Assembly (NCBI RefSeq): GCF_029784155.1
Contig: NC_073693.1
Coordinates: 161,430,031 to 161,494,030 of the forward strand
Direction of reading: 5' to 3'
From: Uranotaenia lowii
Taxonomy: Eukaryota; Arthropoda; Insecta; Diptera; Culicidae
Length of the DNA: 64,000 nucleotides
Positions within the stretch are counted from its first letter, which is position 1, and the number at the start of each line of letters is the position of its first letter. A model generated the notes under the pieces. The model made no database searches. It was given only the letters and a program-made list of their open reading frames with translations, and had not been told where the DNA came from. The translations under genes and the position numbers were made by a program. Below, in pieces: positions 47,868-57,110 of this stretch.

Positions 47868-48156
47868 CAGAGATGCCATTTTTTTCAGGATTTGCCTGAT
47901 TTTGCTATGCTTAGCCTGACAACCTGATAAGCCATTGAATTTCCTTGATTTTTGAAAATATGCCTGATTTTGTCTGATTTCCGCGAATGTGATGAAAAAT
48001 GGGTAGTAAGGAACTGGATAAGGAACCATTGCTAAAATGAAAATTTGCGACGAAAAAAAAGGAATTCACATTGAGGGAAATTTCCGTTACTTTGATGTAG
48101 CCTGATTTTTTTTTCACCATTCCCTGATTTTTGAAAAAAAAATTTTGGCAACCCTG
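47868..48156 (+). mobile_element. hAT-like element (CCTGATTTT family), short copy
   Basis: Ends CAGAGATGCCATTTTTTTCA and TTTTGGCAACCCTG. Duplications GCTTACGG (47860-47867) and GCTTGCGG (48157-48164), seven of eight. It lacks the palindromic insert present in the 51.8 and 53.35 kb copies. 289 bp. Confidence 0.85.
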
Positions 48157-48181
48157 GCTTGCGGATGAAAATCTATCTCAC

Positions 48182-48350
48182 GGGGGACCATTCAAATATT
48201 ACGTAACGCTTTAAGGGTGGAGAGGGGGTATAGAAGCTTGTTACGCTTTGTGGATTTTTCTTGGAAAATTCTATGACGAATGTGTTACGTAGGGGGGAGG
48301 GGGGTCGAAAATGCTCGAAAATTGCGTTACGTAATATTTGAACGGCCCCC
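48182..48350. mobile_element. MITE with CAAATATTACGTAACGC ends
   Basis: Left GGGGGACCATTCAAATATTA followed by CGTAACGC; right GCGTTACGTAATATTTGAAC followed by GGCCCCC. The inverted repeat covers about 27 bp with one difference. G-rich interior (GTAGGGGGGAGGGGGG). 169 bp, noncoding. Confidence 0.85.
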
Positions 48351-48714
48351 GGGTGTTTTGATCGTCAAATTCTATCGGAAGATAACGATATTTGGAATCC
48401 CTGCTTATGATACATCCAACAATCAGAGCATCAAAATAAAGGGCGGTTCCGATGCTGATTTTTTGTCCCAAAAATTATATGATGGCGATTAACTGAACAT
48501 TTTGACAAATTTGTTGTGAAAATTGAAGAAGAATTGATATAGAAAACGAAGAGATATCTCAAAATATGTCTACATGAGTTTATTTGTTCGCAGTTTTGAA
48601 CTGGTCAATTTTTTGAAAGCAAGCTCATGTTATCACCTTCAACCGGAAATTTAAAGACCTTAATCATCTTTATTTTTTTTATCACCATTTGAACAAACTC
48701 TATTTTTTAATGCG

Positions 48715-49110
48715 TACATGAGATCTCGGGCTCCTACGGCCATCCTTATGGACGACAAAACGAACACGAAGATGAATTTTGGGCAACTTTTCGGGAAAAA
48801 AAACTAGTCTAATAGATGTTGTCCTAGCAAGTTCTAGTTCAATAAAAAAAGTCCAGGAAAAATTTTCATTTTGGGTTGTTGCAGTTGGGGACAAAACCCG
48901 TGTTTTGTGACGAACAAGATCATGAAGCAGGAGAACTAATGTAAGGACTGTAAATTTTTGTTCAGATTTGGTAAGCTATCGCACGTATCGAGTCGACGGG
49001 GTGCATTTTGTCGAAAAAATATTGTCTACAACTCAAAGTAACTTTGTAAGTAACAAATATTATGGAAGTGGCAAGCAGAACTTGAAAAAGAATTGAAAGG
49101 GGGCTCGGGA
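48715..49110 (+). pseudogene. Decayed ITm transposase fragment
   Basis: AILMDDKTNTKMNFGQLFGK near 48742-48800 matches LMDDETYVKMDFGQIPGNK of the 19.2 kb element. Later, GVHFVEKILSTTQSNF and KYYGSGKQNLKKN (about 48998-49110) correspond to KIDFVEKSINPPNCPDFRPIEKYWAIVKGTLKK with the Glu region lost. The middle, including the second Asp, is missing or unreadable. Confidence 0.6.
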
Positions 49111-50958
49111 TGCAACCGGAGGATTGAGATAAAGGGAGATTGTGAAACAGTTGTGGAACTTTGATCATTACTATTCCAAAAGCAAAGAATTCTCTCTCTA
49201 TTGCAATCCTCCGTATGCAACAGAGTTCGAAAGATGATGGGATAAAATTATCACTTAGGTTAGCCCAGATTATGATTAGTTTCGAGATATCATCAAAACC
49301 AAATTGGTTGATTTTTTTTTTCTTATTTTGAATTTGAAGTGCAATTGCTGCATCACTTTGGAAAACTTGATCTGCATTTTTAATAAAACTCTAAAGTGTT
49401 CAAAATAATGCTTGAGTTAATAGGGTGTTGCTATTTTTCATAACAAGTGCACTTGATAGCTTGTTTTAAATCTCTCGTTGCCTCATTGTCCAATTTCACG
49501 GCCCTTGGCACCGCGGCAGGCACTAAATATAAAGAGTGCTCACGAAAAGCGGCATTTTCGTCTGCTCGATATTCTCGGTCGCTCCGAGCGTTGGTAAAAA
49601 TCTAAACCAGATATTCTGTAAACAAGTTTTTCCTGCTGCCATGCCGGTTGTTCGGTTGGGAAGATGATGATATAGCTGCTGCTGTCTACCTGTCTGGCCA
49701 AAGCGTTGGCGGTGCGCAAACAAAATCAACAAACACTCGCCGGGCTGGCTGCCGCGACACGGTTTCTACAAATTCCGGTGCGCTCGAGATTCGCTCGTCG
49801 TTATTAATCATATGTATGTATGGCGTGTTCGCGGCTTTCAAAGGCAGCAGCAGTCAGGCACGAGCCCGCAGATTCACAAACAAAACGTTGGACCACCTTC
49901 TCCCGTCCTCCGGCCGGACCCGAGAGACGAGGTCAAGGTAAACCGGCTGGCTCATCCGCATCATCTCGGGCACTTGTTGTTCTGTGGTTGGTCTCGGGAA
50001 GAAGAGCACAGACGAAAAAACACACACAGAATACGACCGCGGGTGATCCCGAAAACAGGACTAACTGGTTCATCCCATCAACAAATCTCGGGCCCCCAGA
50101 ACGATAGAGACCGATCGGCGCCTGGAAGTTGTGGGACTTCCTTTATCAATTTCAGACCAATTTTCCAGTATTGTCTTCTGAGAGGGGGTATGACTCCGGT
50201 CATCATCGACGTGACGACAACAACGGTTTGGAATCGTCCCGGTAAGTCTTCGAAACGATCCGACACCTTTCGCTCAACAAAAGTCATATGCATCGATGAG
50301 TACGCGATGATACGCACAAAAACATAATTCCCGACTTTGAAGTCTGAAGCTGATGAGTAAGTAAAAGCAAGCTGAAGGGCGAAACCAAAAAAAATTGAAG
50401 GGTCCCGTACGAATTTCGTCACATTCCTTTTAAGCGCCCGGCATAAAATAGCAAAACGGGTGAAAAAAAAACACAACGACGGTGACGAAGTGTTTGAAAG
50501 AAGATACTTTAGCTCGATCAAAACGGGACACAACACAGTGTAACGGTGATGAAAAGCGAAAGGGTTCGATCCTTCCGGAACGGAAGGGTTAAAAAAAAGT
50601 CGTGCGTCTTTTGTCGATCGTTACAAGTAGGATTTAGAAAATAATACATTTAGTAGATTGAAGATTTTTTTTTTCGGAACAAATTCAATTGAATGTGTCG
50701 ACTCCGATTACAGTTTTTGGCTGACATTGATAATCTGATTGAAGAAAACTCTGACGGGAGGTCCTGTTCAAAATCGAATTTAACTTTTCTACTTTATTCC
50801 AATTAAAGAAAAAGATGATGAGTTCAACATTTGTTTGTCATTTGATCATTTAAGTACAAATAACGCTTTCTAGTCTATTTTTTTCAAATCAGTCGTAAGT
50901 CAGTCACTTTTCTATACGTCAACCGCTTTTTAGTTAAACTTTGAATGGATAACTGGAA
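49111..50958. other. Intron; GC-richer block with overlapping chance frames
   Basis: 49.5-50.6 kb is GC-richer and repeat-poor; open frames up to 171 codons exist on both strands but overlap and show no family signature. Candidate regulatory sequence. Confidence 0.35.
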
Positions 50959-51344
50959 GTGTAAAGCCGGTTATGCGGGCCATAGACTACACCACATTTG
51001 TACAAATGCGCTGAAATTCGATGAAATTCTGTCGCTGTGAATACGATTTGCATAATTAATGGCACTGTTTGAACGACCGCGCAAACAGTTTGAAAAAAAT
51101 CGGTCGGGATCGAAATATTTTGTACAAACTGTGCCTCTGTGGCATGGTGTATGGTACTGTTGGTACAAAATTCAGGCCATTTACTCAACTCCAGCTGAGG
51201 TGGTGGTGGTTTTTGTTGTTGCTGTTGCTGTTTTTCGCGCTAAATTTGTTTGTATCGTGTGTGGACGAGCATAGATAAAACAATCGTCGTAGAATCTTCC
51301 AATTTTGCACACGCCATTTGTGTAGTCTATGGCCCGCTTTACAC
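50959..51344. mobile_element. MITE copy 1 of a head-to-tail pair
   Basis: GTGTAAAGC...GGGCCATAGACTACAC at the left and GTGTAGTCTATGGCCCGCTT then TACAC at the right form an inverted repeat. The interior motifs CACCACATTTGTACAAATGCG, TGTGGCATGGTG, CATTTACTCAAC and CGTGTGTGGACGAGCATAGA all recur in the same order in the next 370 bp. Confidence 0.75.
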
Positions 51345-51714
51345 ATAACACCACATTTGTACAAATGCGATGAAAATCCATGAAATACATCGTGAAGAGG
51401 AATTGTGTATGGCACTGCTTGAATGATCACGCAATCGGTCTGAAAAAAAAAATCGAACAGGATCAAAGTTTTTTGTGCAATCACCTTTTTGTGGCATGGT
51501 GAATATATGGAGTTGCTTGTACAAATTCCAGACCATTTACTCAACCCCAGTCGGGGTAGAGGTTTTTTGTGTTTCAGTTGCTATTTTCGCCTGTGATCGT
51601 TTGTGTTCGCACGAACACATGTTCGTATCGTGTGTGGGCGAGCATAGAATCTAACAGTCGTCGTACAATCATGGAATTTGCTCATCATGCGGTGTAATGT
51701 ATGACCCGCTCTAA
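51345..51714. mobile_element. MITE copy 2 of a head-to-tail pair
   Basis: Same motif order as the copy to its left, diverged by many substitutions and small indels, ending AATGTATGACCCGCTCTAAG, a weak version of the right terminal repeat. The two share the joining terminal sequence. Confidence 0.7.
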
Positions 51715-51805
51715 GCTTAAAACGACAATTGGCAACACTGGACAAAAATTTTAAATATATGAACCAGAAAAAAAAATGGGTCAGTCACTGTTCGAAACTT
51801 GTAAG

Positions 51806-52242
51806 CAGATATGTCAACGTGCCTGATTTTTAAGGATTTGCCTGGCTTTTCGAGGCTCTGTTTGACAACCTGATAAGTCATTGAATTTCCCTGATTTTGC
51901 CTGATTCTTGTGAAAGTGATGAAAAATGGGTAGTAAGGAACTGGATTAGGTGCCATTGCTGAAGTTAAAAAGTGAAAATGTGTCTGAAACAAAGCAATCG
52001 AAACATTTTCTTTAATTCTTATTTAAAAAAGGGAATTAAAAGGAATCTTTCGATTTCTTTGGTTCAGTAAAATTATTCAAACCAAGTAGGCTCACAACAT
52101 AGAGACAACATGTGGAGTGATGACCAAAAAATGAAGGTCATCACTTTGAGTGAAATTTCCGTAACTTTAACGTAGCTTGATTTTGCCTGATTTTTATTTC
52201 ACCAGTTCCCTGATTTAAAAAAAAAAAAAGTTGCCAACCCTG
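51806..52242 (+). mobile_element. hAT-like element (CCTGATTTT family)
   Basis: Ends CAGATATGTCAACGTGCCTG and AAGTTGCCAACCCTG. Duplications CTTGTAAG (51798-51805) and TTTGTAAG (52243-52250), seven of eight. Contains the palindromic segment at 51984-52067. 437 bp. Confidence 0.85.
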
Positions 52243-52612
52243 TTTGTAAGCATGGTCGGCATTTCTCTTCAGTTCGACTTGCTCAGTGAAAGAGAGTGAG
52301 ATAAATTGCACTGTCAACAAGAGTGAGATTGTGTACACACAAGAGTAAGCGAGAGCATTCACATCTGCTGATGAAGAGAAATTCCTTCTCCGAAAAATTA
52401 AAAAAAAAACTCTTTTAAGACTTTATGAGTTTTTCATTGCACAAGTTTGCAAATTGAGCATGCCTCATACATGAAACAATAGTTTTGTTGTTTTTTTAGT
52501 TCCAGCATGAATTTTGATCTTAAACGATTACAAGTCTTTTAAAAAACTACTGTTTCTGGCCGGAAAGTAAAAAAATGCTGCAGTAAATTTCTAATTGCCT
52601 CACCTCGATAAG

Positions 52613-52837
52613 CAGCGTTGCCAGATCTATGGATTTCTCCGGATCTACGGATTTTCAGCATTTCCTACGGATATTCTACGAACTATCGAAAAAATCATAG
52701 GGATTCTGTGGATAAACGTAAATTCTATCTGACGACCAAAAAAGAAGGTCATAAAGTTTCATTTTTGCCAAAATCAGTACATTTTACGATTTTCGTTAAA
52801 CCTACGGACTTGAGCGGTTTGCAATCTGGCAACGCTG
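52613..52837. mobile_element. MITE with CAGCGTTGCCAGATC ends, copy 1
   Basis: Left CAGCGTTGCCAGAT and right ATCTGGCAACGCTG are perfect inverted repeats. The interior has CGGATTTTCAGCATTTC and AAATCAGTACATTTTACG. No target duplication was found. A second copy follows 18 bp away. Confidence 0.82.
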
Positions 52838-52855
52838 AGGAGTGCAGGTACACGG

Positions 52856-53099
52856 CAGCGTTGCCAGATCCACGGAATTCTCCGTAGATCTACGGTTTTC
52901 AGCATTTCAGCATCGAAGCTCAAAATTTCTGGATTATCAGCATTTCCTACTGATTATCAAAAAAAATTATAGGGATTCTGCGGATATTCCATCTGACAAC
53001 TAAAAAAAAGGCCATCAAGTTTCATTTTGCCAAAATCAGTACATTTTTTGTTTTTCGTCAAACCTACGGATTTTAGCGGTATGAAATCTGGCAACGCTG
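52856..53099. mobile_element. MITE with CAGCGTTGCCAGATC ends, copy 2
   Basis: Same ends and interior motifs as copy 1, same orientation, so the two form a tandem pair. 244 bp. Confidence 0.82.
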
Positions 53100-53172
53100 G
53101 TGGTAAGGAATGGAAACAATATTGAAGCTAGGCTAGGATTCTCTTTATCTCGATGATATGCGAGAGCACTTA

Positions 53173-53332
53173 AGCCTAGTCCACATTAGGAGACGGTTCG
53201 TCTCGAGACGGTCTCAGCGTCTCCCATTTTCTTCGGGAGACATTGAGACCGTCTCAGGTTTCCAACAACAACAACAACAAACAACAAAGTTCGTCTAATC
53301 GCAGTTCATGTTGCCTAGTGTGGACTAGGCTT
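53173..53332. mobile_element. MITE with AGCCTAGTCCACA ends and internal hairpin
   Basis: AGCCTAGTCCACATTAGG at the left and CCTAGTGTGGACTAGGCT at the right are near-perfect inverted repeats, with TA outside each. Inside is a second hairpin, GAGACGGTCTCAGCGTCTCC / GGGAGACATTGAGACCGTCTC, and a CAA run (53263-53287). Confidence 0.78.
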
Positions 53333-53350
53333 TACATTAGCTGTCCGAGT

Positions 53351-53793
53351 CAGAGATGCCAATGTGCCTGATTTTTCAGGTATTGCCTGATTTTTCGAGA
53401 CTCAGCCTGACAACCTGATAAGCCATTGAATTTGCTTGATTTTTTGAAATATGCCTGATTTTGCTGATTTTTGCGAATGTGATGAAAAATGGATAGTAAA
53501 GAACTGGATTAACATTGCTGAAGTGAAAAATCGGAAATGTGGCTGAATCAAAGCTATCGAAAGATTCTTTTGAATTCTTATTTAAAAAAGGGAATCTTTC
53601 GATTGCTTTAATGGTTTGATTCAGTAGAATTATTCAACCAAGTAAACTCACAACACATATTAGAGAGAAAATGAGGAGCGGTGACCAAAAAAAAGGTCAT
53701 CACTTTTAGCAAAATTTTCGTTACTTTATCGTAGCCTGATTTTTATTTCACCAGTTCCCTGATTTTTGAAAAAAAAAAATGTTGGCAACCCTG
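53351..53793 (+). mobile_element. hAT-like element (CCTGATTTT family), perfect 8-bp TSD
   Basis: Ends CAGAGATGCCAATGTGCCTG and TGTTGGCAACCCTG; the terminal 12 bases pair with two mismatches. Exact duplication GTCCGAGT at 53343-53350 and 53794-53801. Repeated CCTGATTTT words at both ends; palindromic segment at 53543-53633. 443 bp. The type copy for the family in this window. Confidence 0.92.
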
Positions 53794-54387
53794 GTCCGAG
53801 TCGCTTACAGCTCGTGTAAACTCGGATTTAACGAGTGGAGCATGATCAGCGAAAGAGGATTGCATTCGGAAAACACACTGAAAACCGAGTTGTTTTCTTT
53901 TTGCTCTTTGTTGTTTGGGAGGAGCCGCCTAACCCTGCTTGTGAGCCACGTACAAACATATCCCGCGTAAGCTTTCATTACGTCGTATGAAACAAAAAGT
54001 GAACAAACAGTTTCATTACGGAAAAATACAAAAACTGGCATAAACTAGTCACTACATTTTTCATTAGGAATATTTGTTTTACTTAAATCAAAATGTTGAT
54101 CAAAAGATCAATGTGGCTAAATTTTGAATCTGTTTTTAAATTTTTATGTTGAATTTATAACGCATATTTTAACTTTTTCTACAGATATGCGTGTCTTTAA
54201 AAAGTTTGGTTTTATGAGGATTTGTTGTATACATTTTGCAAATTTTCATCTCTCGGCCTGTTTAAAATTCGCAAATACTCTACTGAATCACCCTGTGCGC
54301 CGAACGCGTTGAAATAAAAATATATACAACTACATCTAATATGCTGAATCTGATTATGAAACCTAACAAAAGGCTGTATCTACTGAC

Positions 54388-54550
54388 CTTGACCGTTTGG
54401 CTCTTGAGTGGCTTGTCCGGATCGTGGATGTACTCGAGCGTGATGCCGTAGAATTGGCCCTTGTTGATGTACGTTATCCGATCGTCCTCCCGCCGCTGTG
54501 ACGAGCTGATCGGCGATTCCAGGAAGTACTTGAAGCCCACGTTGGAGAAT
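54388..54550 (-). CDS. grh: grainyhead exon (start of CP2 DNA-binding domain)
   Basis: A 163-nt exon: one base completes the Ile codon left open by the previous exon, then 54 codons. The acceptor GACACAG lies right of 54550; the donor is GTCAAG|GTCAGT at 54388/54387. The peptide begins [20 protein letters not shown] and includes [20 protein letters not shown], a near-invariant signature of the Grainyhead/CP2 family, followed by an [14 protein letters not shown] tail. This is the first part of the immunoglobulin-like CP2 domain that binds DNA as a dimer at epidermal wound and barrier gene enhancers. The preceding intron is 5038 bp; the following one is 12721 bp and full of MITEs. Confidence 0.97.
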
Positions 54551-56149
54551 CTGTGTCAATAAGGGGGAAAAAATGGCAAAAATCATTAGCTCATGTAATT
54601 GTTATGGTGTTATAATGAGTTCTTGAGTAGGCCCATTTACGGGGCTAAGTAGGTTCGATTTGGAGAGCTGTCAATAGGATTGACCCCTCGAGCGATGCTT
54701 ATTATTGGATATAGGAATGGCGAAGAAGACAGCAATCGGTTACGGTCCGGGGCTCATTAGTTGAGACAGAATGGATTTATGAACAACATAATTGAAAGTT
54801 TCGAAATTCTTTGCCCAAATGTGGCGACGATGCTCGTTGTCTGCAACTAAATTGCACTTCGAGTTAGACGCAGCCGAAGCTTAACATGTGCGCAGATATA
54901 ACGGGCTTTCAGCAGCTATAGAAAAGGTTTGTTTTCTCCACAATCGCTATGCATTTGTCTATTTTGTCGATACGGGCTCACAAGGGCCAATTCGATACGA
55001 TGCGACGCGACGCAACGACATGGTTTAAATTAAAAAAAAAAACCCATTCGTATATGCACATCGTTGAGCCCGGAGGGGACAGGCGAGCGAGACGAAAAAG
55101 CTTAAGACACAATTAGAAATTTCTTTGAATTAACAGAAGGGTATCGTAGCAATAAAATCGAAAATTCCTTAACCGGGCGATCGTGCGCGAGTGTGCGTGC
55201 GTGATGTCCACACAGCTGTCAGTTGCTTTGGTTTTGATTCGATCCTCCTAGCAGCGGATCAATAAAGCTGAAAATTCCACGGTGCATTAGTGTTGTTATC
55301 CACTGGCTGCTCCGTGTTGCCCGCGACAGCGTTGACAGATGACCGCGAAGGAATTTGCTCTCTTTTTAGCGTTGTTGAAGATCGATGCACAAAACTACGA
55401 AAACAAAAACAAACAAACCGATGAAAGTACCTACTGAAGACGCGCACATTCCTTATCGAGAGTCATCAACGGCAAACGCGAAGGGTTTGGCCTGGTCAGT
55501 TCGTTCCTAAGCCGTAGCAATGCTTGAGAGATCGATCATTCGTCGATCGATCGATCGCGATCGTCCGTCATAAAGATGTTGCCGGGTACGGGTAGCACGC
55601 GGTTTTTACCATTTTTAAACGCGCGCGGTGCATCGGCCACGATAGTAGGTATACGGTTGATTTAATTTCAACCTTTTTTTTCTCTTTCTTTTGCTTAGAG
55701 CGAACTATATTACCGTTCTGCGATCATCTCGATAGGTTGGTTTGTTTTTAAGGATCGGAGCCTGCAGGCCGGCTGACAAACTTGGGACCTTAGCGCGCTC
55801 AAACACGGAGGATAATTGCCTTGCGCAACTAATTGATCTTTAATTCCTCCAATCTTGGACTCGGACTGTTGCTGCGGATGGTATGAAGCGCTAGATTGTG
55901 CTGCGATCGATGGATGCTGCGGAAGGTTTTCCGAGAAAACTGTCAACCGCTTATCGCGGTTGAATTGTGTGTTTCTTTGAGCTATGGAAAATGGTTCAAA
56001 TCTTTGGTCCATACAATGTGAACGACGTTTGATCTAAATAGTTTCAAAGATATTGTTGTCTCTTAAACGATCATATGCTGAAAAAGTATCTGAAATTCAT
56101 CGGACTTACTTGAGATCAATAAAAAAAAAACAGTTTTTACTCCAGAATG
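54551..56149. other. Intron, unique, GC-richer
   Basis: Adjoins the CP2 exon at 54388-54550 on its 5' side. No repeats were recognised to about 56.1 kb; it includes a CGATCGATCGATCGCGATCG run near 55543-55562. Minus-strand open frames here (such as 56012-55710) have no signature. Confidence 0.35.
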
Positions 56150-56450
56150 TTTTGGCTGAAGGTCTACTAAATTCCGACAATATTTTCCAGTTCTCTCATC
56201 CAGTTCATCAATGTCCATTTGATTTTTAGCCATCAGGATGCACTGCTTGTTGCAGAAACAACATGACGATAATTTTCTCCCTTGAAGCCCGCGCGGGAGA
56301 AAATTGGTTTCCAAATTTACAAACATGGCGGACTTTCTATTATATCCGATTTAAACTGACTTCAGACGACATTTTATACGATCTTTTCACTGTGCAGTTG
56401 GAATGGCGATTCGCAGCACTATTGAAAACGACTTGAGTTATCATTTCTGT
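56150..56450 (-). repeat. 300-bp dispersed repeat, copy 2, with coding-like segment
   Basis: Reverse complement of 37876-38180. On the minus strand an open frame starts MFVNLETNFLPRGLQGRKLS and contains CCFCNKQC and MDIDELDERTGKYC, with four to five Cys at zinc-finger-like spacing. I do not recognise the family. It could be an exon of a transposon gene or of a retrocopied host gene. Confidence 0.7.
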
Positions 56451-56459
56451 TACGATTTC

Positions 56460-57110
56460 ATGCTTTCTGGGCGTGAGAAGTGACACGTGAAATGTGAGAA
56501 ATGAGATGTGAAAAGTGAGTCGTGAGAAGTGAAATGTGAAAAGCGAAACGTCATACTTGAGACATGAGTTATAAGTCGTGAGGCGTGAGAAGTAAGAGTA
56601 ATATATAAGCTATGTGGTTTATCTATAGGTGGGGGCAAGAGTACCCTTGCACGAGTGTGAGAATCAGTTTTTTCAATGTTTTGATTGCTACGTCACAAAC
56701 GTTCATGAGCGTCTCGACGTTGAAATCGCCATCCACCGACGGCATACAATGTTTCATGTAATTTCATAAATAACAATCAAAGCACCCTTTTATTCACGAT
56801 TTTTCTTCCTGACGCGCAGCTCGGCGACACTATTTGTTCTAATTAATAAACAACTTGATTTGCGTCCCTAACATTACTCCTCATAAGTATACATGGCTAC
56901 ATTTGGGCGCTTAACACTTGACTCCGTGATGGCGTCGCGTTACGTCACAATCGTTCATAAACAACTGTATGGATGCAACGAACTAATACTAAAGTTTTTG
57001 GTTGTCCCCACCTATAGATAAACCACATAGATATGTAAGGAGTGATATGTCAGAAGTGATACGAGAAAAGTAAGACGTGAGAACTTAAAATCTAAGACGT
57101 ATTGCATGAC
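56460..57110. repeat. Degenerate GTGAGAAGTGAAAT minisatellite, split by a MITE
   Basis: 56470-56600 and 57040-57105 are made of variants of GTGAGAAGTGA/ATGTGAAAAGTGAG. The 421-bp element at 56610-57030 interrupts the array. Confidence 0.6.
56610..57030. mobile_element. MITE with CTATGTGGTTTATCTATAGG ends
   Basis: Left CTATGTGGTTTATCTATAGG and right CCTATAGATAAACCACATAG are perfect inverted repeats, extended by GTGGGGGCAA / TTGTCCCCA. Flanks ATATATAAG (56601-56609) and ATATGTAAG (57031-57039) match at eight of nine, a likely target duplication. Noncoding interior. Confidence 0.88.

Noticed and set aside
49812..50327. 171-codon plus-strand open frame
   Set aside because: Overlaps another plus and a minus frame of similar length in a GC-richer block, shows no domain or conserved motif, and lacks splice or gene context.
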